Origin: Krasilnikoviella flava
GTDB taxonomy: Bacteria > Actinomycetota > Actinomycetes > Actinomycetales > Cellulomonadaceae
NCBI RefSeq assembly: GCF_900167525.1
Contig: NZ_FUZQ01000001.1
Location: 1 to 64,000 of the forward strand
Direction: 5' to 3'
DNA length: 64,000 nucleotides
In this document: positions 56,081-62,460 of the stretch, piece by piece
Layout: each line of letters opens with the position of its first letter
Position numbering within the stretch: position 1 is the first letter of the stretch
Program-made: the position numbers and the translations under genes
Notes under the pieces: model-generated
Databases searched by the model: none
Told to the model about the DNA's origin: nothing
The model's input: the letters and a program-made list of their open reading frames with translations, nothing else

Positions 56081-58416
56081 GCCCGTACCTCCTGGGTCTC
56101 GACAGGCTCGACCGCCGGCCCCGGCTCGACCACCGGCGTCACCGACACCGCGCAGACCTTGAACTCCGGCATGGCCGAGACCGGGTCGACGGCGTCGGTG
56201 GTGAGGCGGTTGACGCTCCCGGCGCCGCTCCAGTGGAACGGCATGAAGACGGTGTCCGGCCGGACGGCGTCGGTCCAGCGGGCCGTCGCCTCGATCACCC
56301 CGCGCGCCGAGGCCAGGCGCGCCAGTGCTCCGTCGCCTACCCCGACGCGCAGCCCGAGCAGCGGGTGCAGCTCGACGTACGGCTCGGGCACCAACCGCTC
56401 CAGCTCGGGCACGCGGTGCGTCTGCGCGCCGGACTGGTAGTGCTGCAGCACCCGGCCGGTGACCAGGTGCACGGGCGCGTCGGGGCGCACGTCGTCGGCC
56501 GGGCCGGCGTGGTCCACCACGACCATCCGCGCCCGCCCGTCCGGCGTCGCGAACCGGTCCAGGAAGACGCGCGGCGTCCCGGGGTGCTCCCCCCGCGAGC
56601 TGTCCGAGCGACGTCGCGCCATGACCCCAGGCGGCTCTGACGACTCTTGAGCCGCTGAGTCCGGGGTCGCGGGGCAGGGCCAGTACAGCCCGGCGCCGTC
56701 GGCCTCGTGCGCGTCGAGGCGGGCATGGCTGAGGCCGGAGTAGTCGGCGACGCCGCCGGCCGACGCGCGCGCCAGCTCGTCGAAGACGTCGGCCGGGTCG
56801 GTCGGGAACGCGACGTCCGAGCCCAGCCGGCGGGCCAGCTCGGCGAGGATCCACAGCTCGGAGCGCGCGGCGCCGGGCGGCGCGGTGGCGCGCCGGCGCC
56901 GCAGGACGCGGCCCTCGAGATTCGTCATCGTGCCCTCCTCCTCGGCCCACTGGGTGGTGGGCAGCACGACATCGGCGAGCAGCGCCGTCTCCGACGGCAC
57001 GACGTCGCACACGACGAGGAGGTCGAGGGCGGCCAGGCGCTCGCGCACGCGATCGGCGTTCGGCGCCGACACGACGACGTTCGAGCCGTGCACGAGCAGC
57101 GCGCGCGGCCCGCCGGGCGTGCCGAGCGAGGTCAGCAGCGCGACGGCGGGCAGGCCCGGCCCCGGCAGCGAGCCCGCGTCCACGCCCCACACGGCGGCGA
57201 CGTGCGCGCGGGCCGCCGGGTCGTCGATCCTGCGGTAGCCGGGCAGCTGGTCGCACTTCTGCCCGTGCTCGCGCCCACCCTGCCCGTTGCCCTGCCCGGT
57301 GAGGCACCCGTAGCCCGAGCCCACGCGACCCACGAGCCCGAGCGCGAGCGCCAGGTTGATCGCCGCCGTCACCGTCGCGGTGCCCTGCGCCGACTGCTCG
57401 ACCCCGCGGCCGGTGAGCACGTAGGCGCCTCGGCCGCCGCGTGACGGCGACGCCGCGGCCAGCAGTCGCGCCACCCGGCGCAGCTCCTCGGCGGGCACGC
57501 CGCACACCGTCTCCGCCCGCTCGGGCCACCACGCCGCGACCGAGCGGGCCACGTCGTCGAACCCGGACGCCCGCTCCGCCAGGTACTCCCGGTCGGCCAG
57601 CCGCTCGGCGAGCAGCACGTGCAGCAGCGCGAGCAGCACCACCATGTCCGTGCCGGGCACGGGCTGCAGGTGCACGCCCTCGCCAAGGCCCTGCCCTGAT
57701 CCGGGCGAGGGGTCGGCCAGCCGCGCCGTGGCCGACCGGCGCGGGTCGACGACGACGAGCCCGCCCGCCGCGCGCGCCCCCGCGAGGTGCTGGACGAACG
57801 GCGGCATCGTCTCGGCCACGTTGGACCCGAGCAGCAGGATCGCGTCGGCGCCGCCGAGGTCGGTCACGGGGAACGGCAGCCCGCGGTCGAGGCCGAAGGC
57901 CCGGTTCCCCGCGGCGGCCGCGGACGACATGCAGAACCGGCCGTTGTAGTCGATGTTCGGCGTGCGCAGCACCGTGCGGGCGAACTTGCCGAGCGTGTAC
58001 GCCTTCTCGTTCGTCAGCCCCCCGCCGCCGAACACCGCCACCGCCCCCGGCCCGTGCTCCGCGGCCAGCGCGGCCAGGCGGCCCGCCACGAGGTCGAGGG
58101 CGGCGTCCCACGACGTCGGCGCGAGCCGGCCGTCGGCCCCCCGCACCAACGGCGTCGTGAGCCGGTCGGTCGCGCGCAGCACCGTCGCGCTGGTCCACCC
58201 CTTCTGGCACAGACCGCCGCCGTTGGTGGGGAACTGTCGCGGCGCGACGGTCACCGGCAGCGCCTCCCGGCCGTCCGCGGCGACGGCGCCCGGGGGGCCG
58301 CCCGGAGCGGCGGGCGCGAGGTCCATCCCGCACTGCAGCGCGCAGTACGGGCAGTGCGTCGCGACCGGCGCGGGCGCGTCCGCCGCAGGGTGGGCCGCCA
58401 GCGGGGCCGGCGTCAT
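56077..58416 (-). CDS. nasA: assimilatory nitrate reductase catalytic subunit (molybdopterin)
   Basis: A 779-aa molybdopterin oxidoreductase. The N-terminal [4Fe-4S] ligands are HCPYCALQCGMDL and GGLCQKGW. Molybdopterin contacts follow, including YNGRFCMSSAAAAGNRAFG (with the probable Mo-ligand Cys), DAILLLGSNVAETMP and GQKCDQLPGYRRI. The C-terminal dinucleotide-binding domain has HLVTGRVLQHYQSGAQT. Around residue 590 a palindromic DNA stretch encodes a low-complexity loop, and the last residues (VVEPGPAVEPVET) come from a dispersed repeat copy. It overlaps the transporter gene by ATGA. It reduces nitrate to nitrite in the cytoplasm. Confidence 0.92.
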   Translation of the reverse strand: MTPAPLAAHPAADAPAPVATHCPYCALQCGMDLAPAAPGGPPGAVAADGREALPVTVAPRQFPTNGGGLCQKGWTSATVLRATDRLTTPLVRGADGRLAPTSWDAALDLVAGRLAALAAEHGPGAVAVFGGGGLTNEKAYTLGKFARTVLRTPNIDYNGRFCMSSAAAAGNRAFGLDRGLPFPVTDLGGADAILLLGSNVAETMPPFVQHLAGARAAGGLVVVDPRRSATARLADPSPGSGQGLGEGVHLQPVPGTDMVVLLALLHVLLAERLADREYLAERASGFDDVARSVAAWWPERAETVCGVPAEELRRVARLLAAASPSRGGRGAYVLTGRGVEQSAQGTATVTAAINLALALGLVGRVGSGYGCLTGQGNGQGGREHGQKCDQLPGYRRIDDPAARAHVAAVWGVDAGSLPGPGLPAVALLTSLGTPGGPRALLVHGSNVVVSAPNADRVRERLAALDLLVVCDVVPSETALLADVVLPTTQWAEEEGTMTNLEGRVLRRRRATAPPGAARSELWILAELARRLGSDVAFPTDPADVFDELARASAGGVADYSGLSHARLDAHEADGAGLYWPCPATPDSAAQESSEPPGVMARRRSDSSRGEHPGTPRVFLDRFATPDGRARMVVVDHAGPADDVRPDAPVHLVTGRVLQHYQSGAQTHRVPELERLVPEPYVELHPLLGLRVGVGDGALARLASARGVIEATARWTDAVRPDTVFMPFHWSGAGSVNRLTTDAVDPVSAMPEFKVCAVSVTPVVEPGPAVEPVETQEVRA
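56095..56131. repeat. dispersed element copies at the 3' end of the nitrate reductase gene
   Basis: GGTCTCGACAGGCTCGACC (56095-56113, exact consensus) and a truncated CCGGCTCGACC (56121-56131) are read on the minus strand as the C-terminal VEPGPAVEPVET of the reductase. Confidence 0.85.
56623..56668. repeat. inverted repeat inside the nitrate reductase gene
   Basis: GACCCC (56623-56628) and GCGGCTC (56631-56637) pair with GAGCCGC (56649-56655) and GGGGTC (56663-56668), giving an interrupted 13-bp stem in frame. It encodes a Ser/Pro/Glu-rich loop (about PDSAAQESSEPPG) not expected in the enzyme core. Confidence 0.7.
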
Positions 58417-59771
58417 ACCCGGGCCGTCCGCATCGCCGTGCCGCGCCGCGCGTACACCGCCCACGTCACCACGCCCATCACCGCGTACGCGCCGACGAAC
58501 ACCCACAGCGCCGCGACCAGCGAGCCGGTCATCGACGTCGAGATCGCGAAGCCGCGCGGGATGAGGAACCCGCCGAACGCCCCGACGGCCCCCGCGATGC
58601 CGATGCACCCGGCGGCCGCGCGGGCGGTGGCCGCGGCGTCGCGCCCGACGCCGGCGACCCGGAACGTGGCCGGGATCATGCGGTACACCGACCCGTTGCC
58701 GACGCCGGTGGCGACGAACAGCACGAGGAACGAGGCGAAGAAGAGGCCGAACCGGTGGCTCCCGAGCGCGGAGATCGCGCCGACAGCCCCGGCGATCATC
58801 ACGGCGTAGCAGCAGACCGTGACGATCGCGCCGCCCACGCGGTCGGCGAGGATGCCGCCGAGCGGTCGCGCGACCGACCCCACGAGCGCGCCCAGGAAGG
58901 CCAGCGACAGGCTCACCTCCGGGAACTGGCCGGCGAGCAGGGTGGGAAACGCGCCGGAGAACCCGATGAACGACCCGAACGTGCCGATGTACAGGAACGA
59001 GATGACCCACGTGTGCGGCTCGCGCACGGCCACCGCGAACGAGCGCGGGTCGGCCTTCGCGGCCGACAGGTTGTCCATGAACCGCCAGGCGAGGAACGCC
59101 GCCAGCACGATGAACGGCACGAACACCAGGCTCGCCCGCTCGAGCGCGATGCCCGCCCCGGACACGATCACCAGCGGCACGACGAGCTGCACGACGGCCG
59201 TGCCGAGGTTGCCGCCAGCCGCGTTCCACCCGAGGGCCGCGCCCTTCTCCTTCTCCGGGAAGAAGAAGGAGATGTTCGCCATCGAGGAGGCGAAGTTGCC
59301 GCCCCCGAAGCCCGCGAGCGCCGCGACGCCCAGCAGGACGCCGAACGACGTCTCCGGCCGCTGCACGACGACCGCCAGCGCCAGGGTGGGGATCAGCAGC
59401 AGCGACGCCGACACGACCGTCCAGGTGCGCCCGCCGAACACGGGCACCGCGAGGGTGTACGGGATGCGCAGCGTGGCACCGACCAGCGACGGCACGGCGA
59501 TGAGCCAGAACATCTGGTCGGTGGTGAGGGCGAAGCCGGCGGCGGGCAGCTGCGGCACGACGATCGACCACAGCGCCCACACGCAGAACCCGAGGAACTC
59601 GGCGAACACCGAGAGCACGAGGTTGCGGCGGGCGACGCGGCGGCCGCCGCCGGCCCAGAACGCCGGGTCCTCGGGCCGCCAGTCGTCGATCCAGCGGCCC
59701 GGACGGGAATGTGCGCCCGGTGCCGGGGGTGCTGCGTCGTGGGCCGGAACAGCCGTGGTCGGAGCAACCAT
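58413..59771 (-). CDS. narK: nitrate/nitrite transporter (NarK family, MFS)
   Basis: A 452-aa major facilitator protein with about 12 spans. The nitrate signature is present as GFGGGNFASSMANISFFFPE followed by KEKGAALGWNAAGGNLG. The second half contains GSVARPLGGILADRVGG. The N-terminal 55 residues are hydrophilic. A strong AGGAGG site fixes the ATG at 59771. It is first in the operon transporter - nitrate reductase - electron-transfer protein, all overlapping by 4 bp. It should import nitrate, perhaps also exporting nitrite. Confidence 0.93.
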   Translation of the reverse strand: MVAPTTAVPAHDAAPPAPGAHSRPGRWIDDWRPEDPAFWAGGGRRVARRNLVLSVFAEFLGFCVWALWSIVVPQLPAAGFALTTDQMFWLIAVPSLVGATLRIPYTLAVPVFGGRTWTVVSASLLLIPTLALAVVVQRPETSFGVLLGVAALAGFGGGNFASSMANISFFFPEKEKGAALGWNAAGGNLGTAVVQLVVPLVIVSGAGIALERASLVFVPFIVLAAFLAWRFMDNLSAAKADPRSFAVAVREPHTWVISFLYIGTFGSFIGFSGAFPTLLAGQFPEVSLSLAFLGALVGSVARPLGGILADRVGGAIVTVCCYAVMIAGAVGAISALGSHRFGLFFASFLVLFVATGVGNGSVYRMIPATFRVAGVGRDAAATARAAAGCIGIAGAVGAFGGFLIPRGFAISTSMTGSLVAALWVFVGAYAVMGVVTWAVYARRGTAMRTARV

Positions 59772-59792
59772 CGCGTGTCCTCCTGTGCGCGA

Positions 59793-59840
59793 GCCCGACG
59801 ACGCGGGCGGTGGGTACGTACCGCCGGCGCGTCGTCGGGC
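59793..59840 (-). promoter_or_regulatory. leader hairpin upstream of the nitrate transporter gene
   Basis: GCCCGACGACGCG (59793-59805) pairs perfectly with CGCGTCGTCGGGC (59828-59840). An inner GGCGGT/ACCGCC stem (59806-59811, 59820-59825) adds 6 bp. The element starts 21 nt upstream of the ATG, just beyond the Shine-Dalgarno, and follows closely on the -10-like TAGCGT (59851-59856). It therefore occupies nearly the whole 5' leader. Confidence 0.65.
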
Positions 59841-59941
59841 CGGTACCCCGACGCTAGGAACAGGGTGTTTCGACGCCGGTCGTCGAGGCGTGAAATACGC
59901 GTGAGCACGAACGCACAGGGCCCACCGACGACCTGTGAGGC

Positions 59942-60715
59942 TCAGGGCACCCGGGAGACCGTGCGAGAGCCCGGCCCGCCGGCGAGCAGCACGAGATCGT
60001 CGCCGCCGGCGAGGATGCGTCGTTCGAGGTCGCGCAGCTCGGGCCCGGGCTCCACGCCGAGCTCGTCGACCAGCGTGCGCCGGACGTCCCGATAGACCGC
60101 GAGCGCGTCCGCCTGCCGGCCGCTGCGGCACAGGGCCGTCATCAGCAGGGCGTGCGGGTGCTCGCGCAGCGGGTGCCGGCGCACCAGGGCGGCGAGGTCC
60201 GCCACGGCGGTCTCGTGCCGCCCGCGGTCGAGCTCGGCGGCACAGAGCTGCTCACACGCCGAGTCCCGGCGCTCGGTGAGCCGCTCGGCGTCACCCGCCA
60301 GGGAGCACAGGTCCAGGCCTTGGTACGCCTCGCCCCGCCACAGCCGCAGCGCCTGGCGCAGGAGGGACGCCCGCCGGCAGGGGTCCGCCGTCCGCTCGGC
60401 CTGCTCCAGGGCGTCGACGAAGAGCTGCGCGTCCAGCTCGTCCGGCGCCACCTGCAGCACGTAGCCCCCGGCGTCCAGCACCAGCCGTTCGGGCTCCCCC
60501 AACGCACGACGCAGGCGGTGCACGGTCAGGTGCAGCCGCTGCGGGTCGGGAGGGTCCGCCGTGTCCCAGAGCGCGTCGAGCAACGTCTCCGCGGGGACCG
60601 GCGCGTTCGCGTTCGCGAGGAGCAGCCCCAGGAGGCCGAGACGCACCGCGCCGGAGACCGGCGCGACGTCCTCACCGTGCGTCACGCGCACCGGTCCCAG
60701 TACCTCGAAGCGCAT
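59942..60715 (-). CDS. SARP-type transcriptional regulator (winged helix plus BTAD)
   Basis: A 257-aa regulator of the Streptomyces antibiotic regulatory protein type. The N-terminal OmpR-like winged helix (MRFEVLGPVRV, RLGLLGLLLANANAPVPAET, RLHLTVHRLRRALGEPERL) is followed by the bacterial transcriptional activation domain (DAQLFVDALEQAERTADP, AYQGLDLCSLAGDAERLTER, DALAVYRDVRRTLVDELGVE). It has no ATPase domain, so it is a small [13 protein letters not shown] site precedes the ATG at 60715. It faces three secreted-protein genes across 183 bp with direct repeats and most likely activates them. Confidence 0.9.
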   Translation of the reverse strand: MRFEVLGPVRVTHGEDVAPVSGAVRLGLLGLLLANANAPVPAETLLDALWDTADPPDPQRLHLTVHRLRRALGEPERLVLDAGGYVLQVAPDELDAQLFVDALEQAERTADPCRRASLLRQALRLWRGEAYQGLDLCSLAGDAERLTERRDSACEQLCAAELDRGRHETAVADLAALVRRHPLREHPHALLMTALCRSGRQADALAVYRDVRRTLVDELGVEPGPELRDLERRILAGGDDLVLLAGGPGSRTVSRVP

Positions 60716-60783
60716 CGCTCCCCCTCCGTCCGGCCGGCGCCTCTCCCGTGCGCCCACTCCCTTCAAGAGGTGACCAAGGCGAC

Positions 60784-60837
60784 GAAAGTACGCGGGAGCG
60801 CCGAGAAAGCACGAGGGAAGGGCGAGGAAAGCGTCGG
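60784..60837 (+). promoter_or_regulatory. SARP-type direct repeats upstream of the secreted-protein operon
   Basis: Five G(G/A)AAG-like units recur every 10-11 bp: GAAAGTACGCG (60784), GGAGCGCCGA (60795), GAAAGCACGAG (60805), GGAAGGGCGAG (60816) and GAAAGCGTCGG (60827). SARP activators bind heptamer repeats with an 11- or 22-bp period that end about 8 bp before the -10. Here the -10 would be CACGGT (about 60842-60847). The strongest three copies are 21-22 bp apart. Confidence 0.6.
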
Positions 60838-60898
60838 TCGGCACGGTGAGGGGCATCGGTCGCCGGAGCGCGGCCCCTGACAGCACGGAGGGGAACCC

Positions 60899-61351
60899 AT
60901 GAGACACGGCACGAGAAGGACCCTGGCCGCCGCGGCGGTCGGCGCCGCGGGCCTGGGCCTGCTGGGCACCACGGCGGCCACCGCCGCTCCCGCCACGACC
61001 GCGGCGTCCTGGAACGACTACGGGGCGTCCTGGAACGACCCGAACGACGCGGGCGGCATCTCCGTCTACGAGAAGACGGTCAAGTACAGCAACAGCGAGA
61101 GCGTGATGGCGCAGTTCATCGCGAACGGCGAGCACCTCACGATCTGGGACGACCACGACAACGACCGCAAGGCGATCGTCAAGCTCTGGGTCGGCAAGAG
61201 CGGCCCGGCGGTCTTCTACGCCAAGGGCGACAACACGGAGACCAGGTTCAACCTCTCCTACGACGAGGGCCAGACCGTCAAGATCCAGGTCTGCACGTCC
61301 ACGTCCTCGCAGGCCCAGTGCTCGTCCGGCACCCACCGCGGCCGGTCCTGA
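60899..61351 (+). CDS. small secreted protein, paralogue 1 of 3 (unknown function)
   Basis: A 150-aa exported protein. The signal peptide has RHGTRRT, an Ala/Gly-rich core and a likely cut after ATAAPA (about residue 31). The mature domain of about 115 residues has GEHLTIWDDHDNDRKAIVKL, then WVGKSGPAVFYAKGDN and NLSYDEGQTVKIQVCTS. Two Cys near the C-terminus (VCTS..QCSS) may form a disulfide. I do not recognise the family; a beta-sandwich is a guess. A GGAGG site lies before the ATG. It is followed by two paralogues in one operon and is divergent from the SARP gene. Confidence 0.85.
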   Translation: MRHGTRRTLAAAAVGAAGLGLLGTTAATAAPATTAASWNDYGASWNDPNDAGGISVYEKTVKYSNSESVMAQFIANGEHLTIWDDHDNDRKAIVKLWVGKSGPAVFYAKGDNTETRFNLSYDEGQTVKIQVCTSTSSQAQCSSGTHRGRS

Positions 61352-61363
61352 GGAGGCATGATC

Positions 61364-61840
61364 ATGCGACTTCGCACCACGACGGCGGCCGCGGCCGCCG
61401 CGCTCGTCACGGCCGGGGCGGCGTTGCTCGCCCCCGCCGCCACCGCCGCACCGGCGCCGGACACGTCGGGGGCCGACCGCGCCACCGCGGCCGCGAGCTG
61501 GTCCATGGACACGGCCGCCTGGGCCAAGGACGGCGACGCGGGTGGCGTCAGCATCTACGAGCAGGCCATCAAGAACGGCACCTCCCAGTACGTCATGGGG
61601 ATGTTCGAGGCCAAGGGCGAGCACCTGACCGTCTGGGACCACCACCCCAACGACCGCAAGGCGATCGTCCGGCTCTGGGTCGGCTCGAGCGGGCCCGCCG
61701 TCTTCTACGCCGCGGGTGACGGCACGAAGAAGGAGTTCAACCTGTCCTACGACGAGGGCCAGCGGGTCTACCTGCAGGCCTGCACCTCGACGTCCGTCAA
61801 CGCCGTCTGCACTCCCAAGCGGGAGAAGGGCACGTCCTGA
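61364..61840 (+). CDS. small secreted protein, paralogue 2 of 3 (unknown function)
   Basis: A 158-aa exported protein with the same plan as its neighbours: Arg-rich start, Ala-rich signal core, then GEHLTVWDHHPNDRKAIVRL, WVGSSGPAVFYAAGDG and NLSYDEGQRVYLQACTS, ending with two Cys (ACTS..VCTP). The ATG at 61364 is preferred over 61358 because AGGAGG (61351-61356) is then 7 nt upstream, matching the third gene. The stop-to-start gap is 12 bp. The mature part is clearly homologous to paralogue 1, so tandem duplication is certain. Function unknown. Confidence 0.85.
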   Translation: MRLRTTTAAAAAALVTAGAALLAPAATAAPAPDTSGADRATAAASWSMDTAAWAKDGDAGGVSIYEQAIKNGTSQYVMGMFEAKGEHLTVWDHHPNDRKAIVRLWVGSSGPAVFYAAGDGTKKEFNLSYDEGQRVYLQACTSTSVNAVCTPKREKGTS

Positions 61841-61849
61841 GGAGGACCC

Positions 61850-62305
61850 ATGCGACTTCGAACCATGACAGCAGCGGCCGCGGCGCTCACCGTCGCCGCC
61901 CTGGGGACGCTCGGCGGCGCGGCCGGTGCCGCGGCTGCCACCGCGGCACCGCAGGCCGGCTGGGGCACCGACTACTACGCCTGGAACGACCCCGAGGACG
62001 CCGGCGGCGTCTCCGTGGCCGAGATGGCGTACAAGACCACCAGCGACGAGTACGTCCACGGCCGGTTCCGCGCCTACGGCGAGGTCCTGTCGATCTGGGA
62101 CTACCACGACAACGACCGCAAGTCGGTCGTGCGGCTCTGGGTCGGCGGGAGCGGCCCCGCCGTCTTCTACTCGAACGGGGACAACACCTATCGGGAGAAG
62201 AACCTGTCGTACGACGAGGGGCAGACCGTCTATATCCAGACCTGCACGTCCGACGGCGCCGGGGCGGTGTGCACGGAGAAGAAGAAGGTTCCGGGCAGGT
62301 CCTGA
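61850..62305 (+). CDS. small secreted protein, paralogue 3 of 3 (unknown function)
   Basis: A 151-aa exported protein. The signal peptide runs to about residue 34 (ATAAPQA). The mature part is DPEDAGGVSVAEMAYK, GEVLSIWDYHDNDRKSVVRL, WVGGSGPAVFYSNGDN and NLSYDEGQTVYIQTCTS with a second Cys (AVCTE). It starts MRLRTMTA, almost identical to the second gene's MRLRTTTA, and the preceding GAGGAGG leaders are also alike. It is the last gene before a strong terminator. Function unknown. Confidence 0.85.
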   Translation: MRLRTMTAAAAALTVAALGTLGGAAGAAAATAAPQAGWGTDYYAWNDPEDAGGVSVAEMAYKTTSDEYVHGRFRAYGEVLSIWDYHDNDRKSVVRLWVGGSGPAVFYSNGDNTYREKNLSYDEGQTVYIQTCTSDGAGAVCTEKKKVPGRS

Positions 62306-62336
62306 CTGGCGTCCGCACGACCGGTGGACGACGCCG

Positions 62337-62368
62337 GAGCCCCGGGTCTCGTCGCAGACCCGGGGCTC
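62337..62368 (+). terminator. strong hairpin terminator after the secreted-protein operon
   Basis: GAGCCCCGGGTCT (62337-62349) pairs perfectly with AGACCCGGGGCTC (62356-62368) over a 6-nt loop, a 13-bp GC-rich stem 32 nt after the last stop. It separates the operon from narG. Confidence 0.85.
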
Positions 62369-62460
62369 GTCGCCGCGCGCACCCTCGACGTGCGCTGTCG
62401 CAGGTCCGGGCCCATGATGCGAAGCAGTGACTCTCCGGTTCCCCAGCCCCAGGAGTGCGC

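Noticed and set aside
54440-58333. One giant frame joining the electron-transfer protein with upstream sequence (1297 codons)
   Set aside because: The upstream part is a shadow of the nitrate reductase gene; the real protein begins at the ATG at 56080, overlapping the reductase stop by ATGA.
59857-59941. GlnR box upstream of the nitrate transporter
   Set aside because: Only weak partial matches (AC-n9-AC spacing, GAAAC half-site) were found; none fits GTNAC-N6-GNAAC.
60899-62305. Lanthipeptide or other RiPP precursor cluster
   Set aside because: The proteins are about 115 residues after signal cleavage, fold-like and share a conserved core; no modification enzymes are present.
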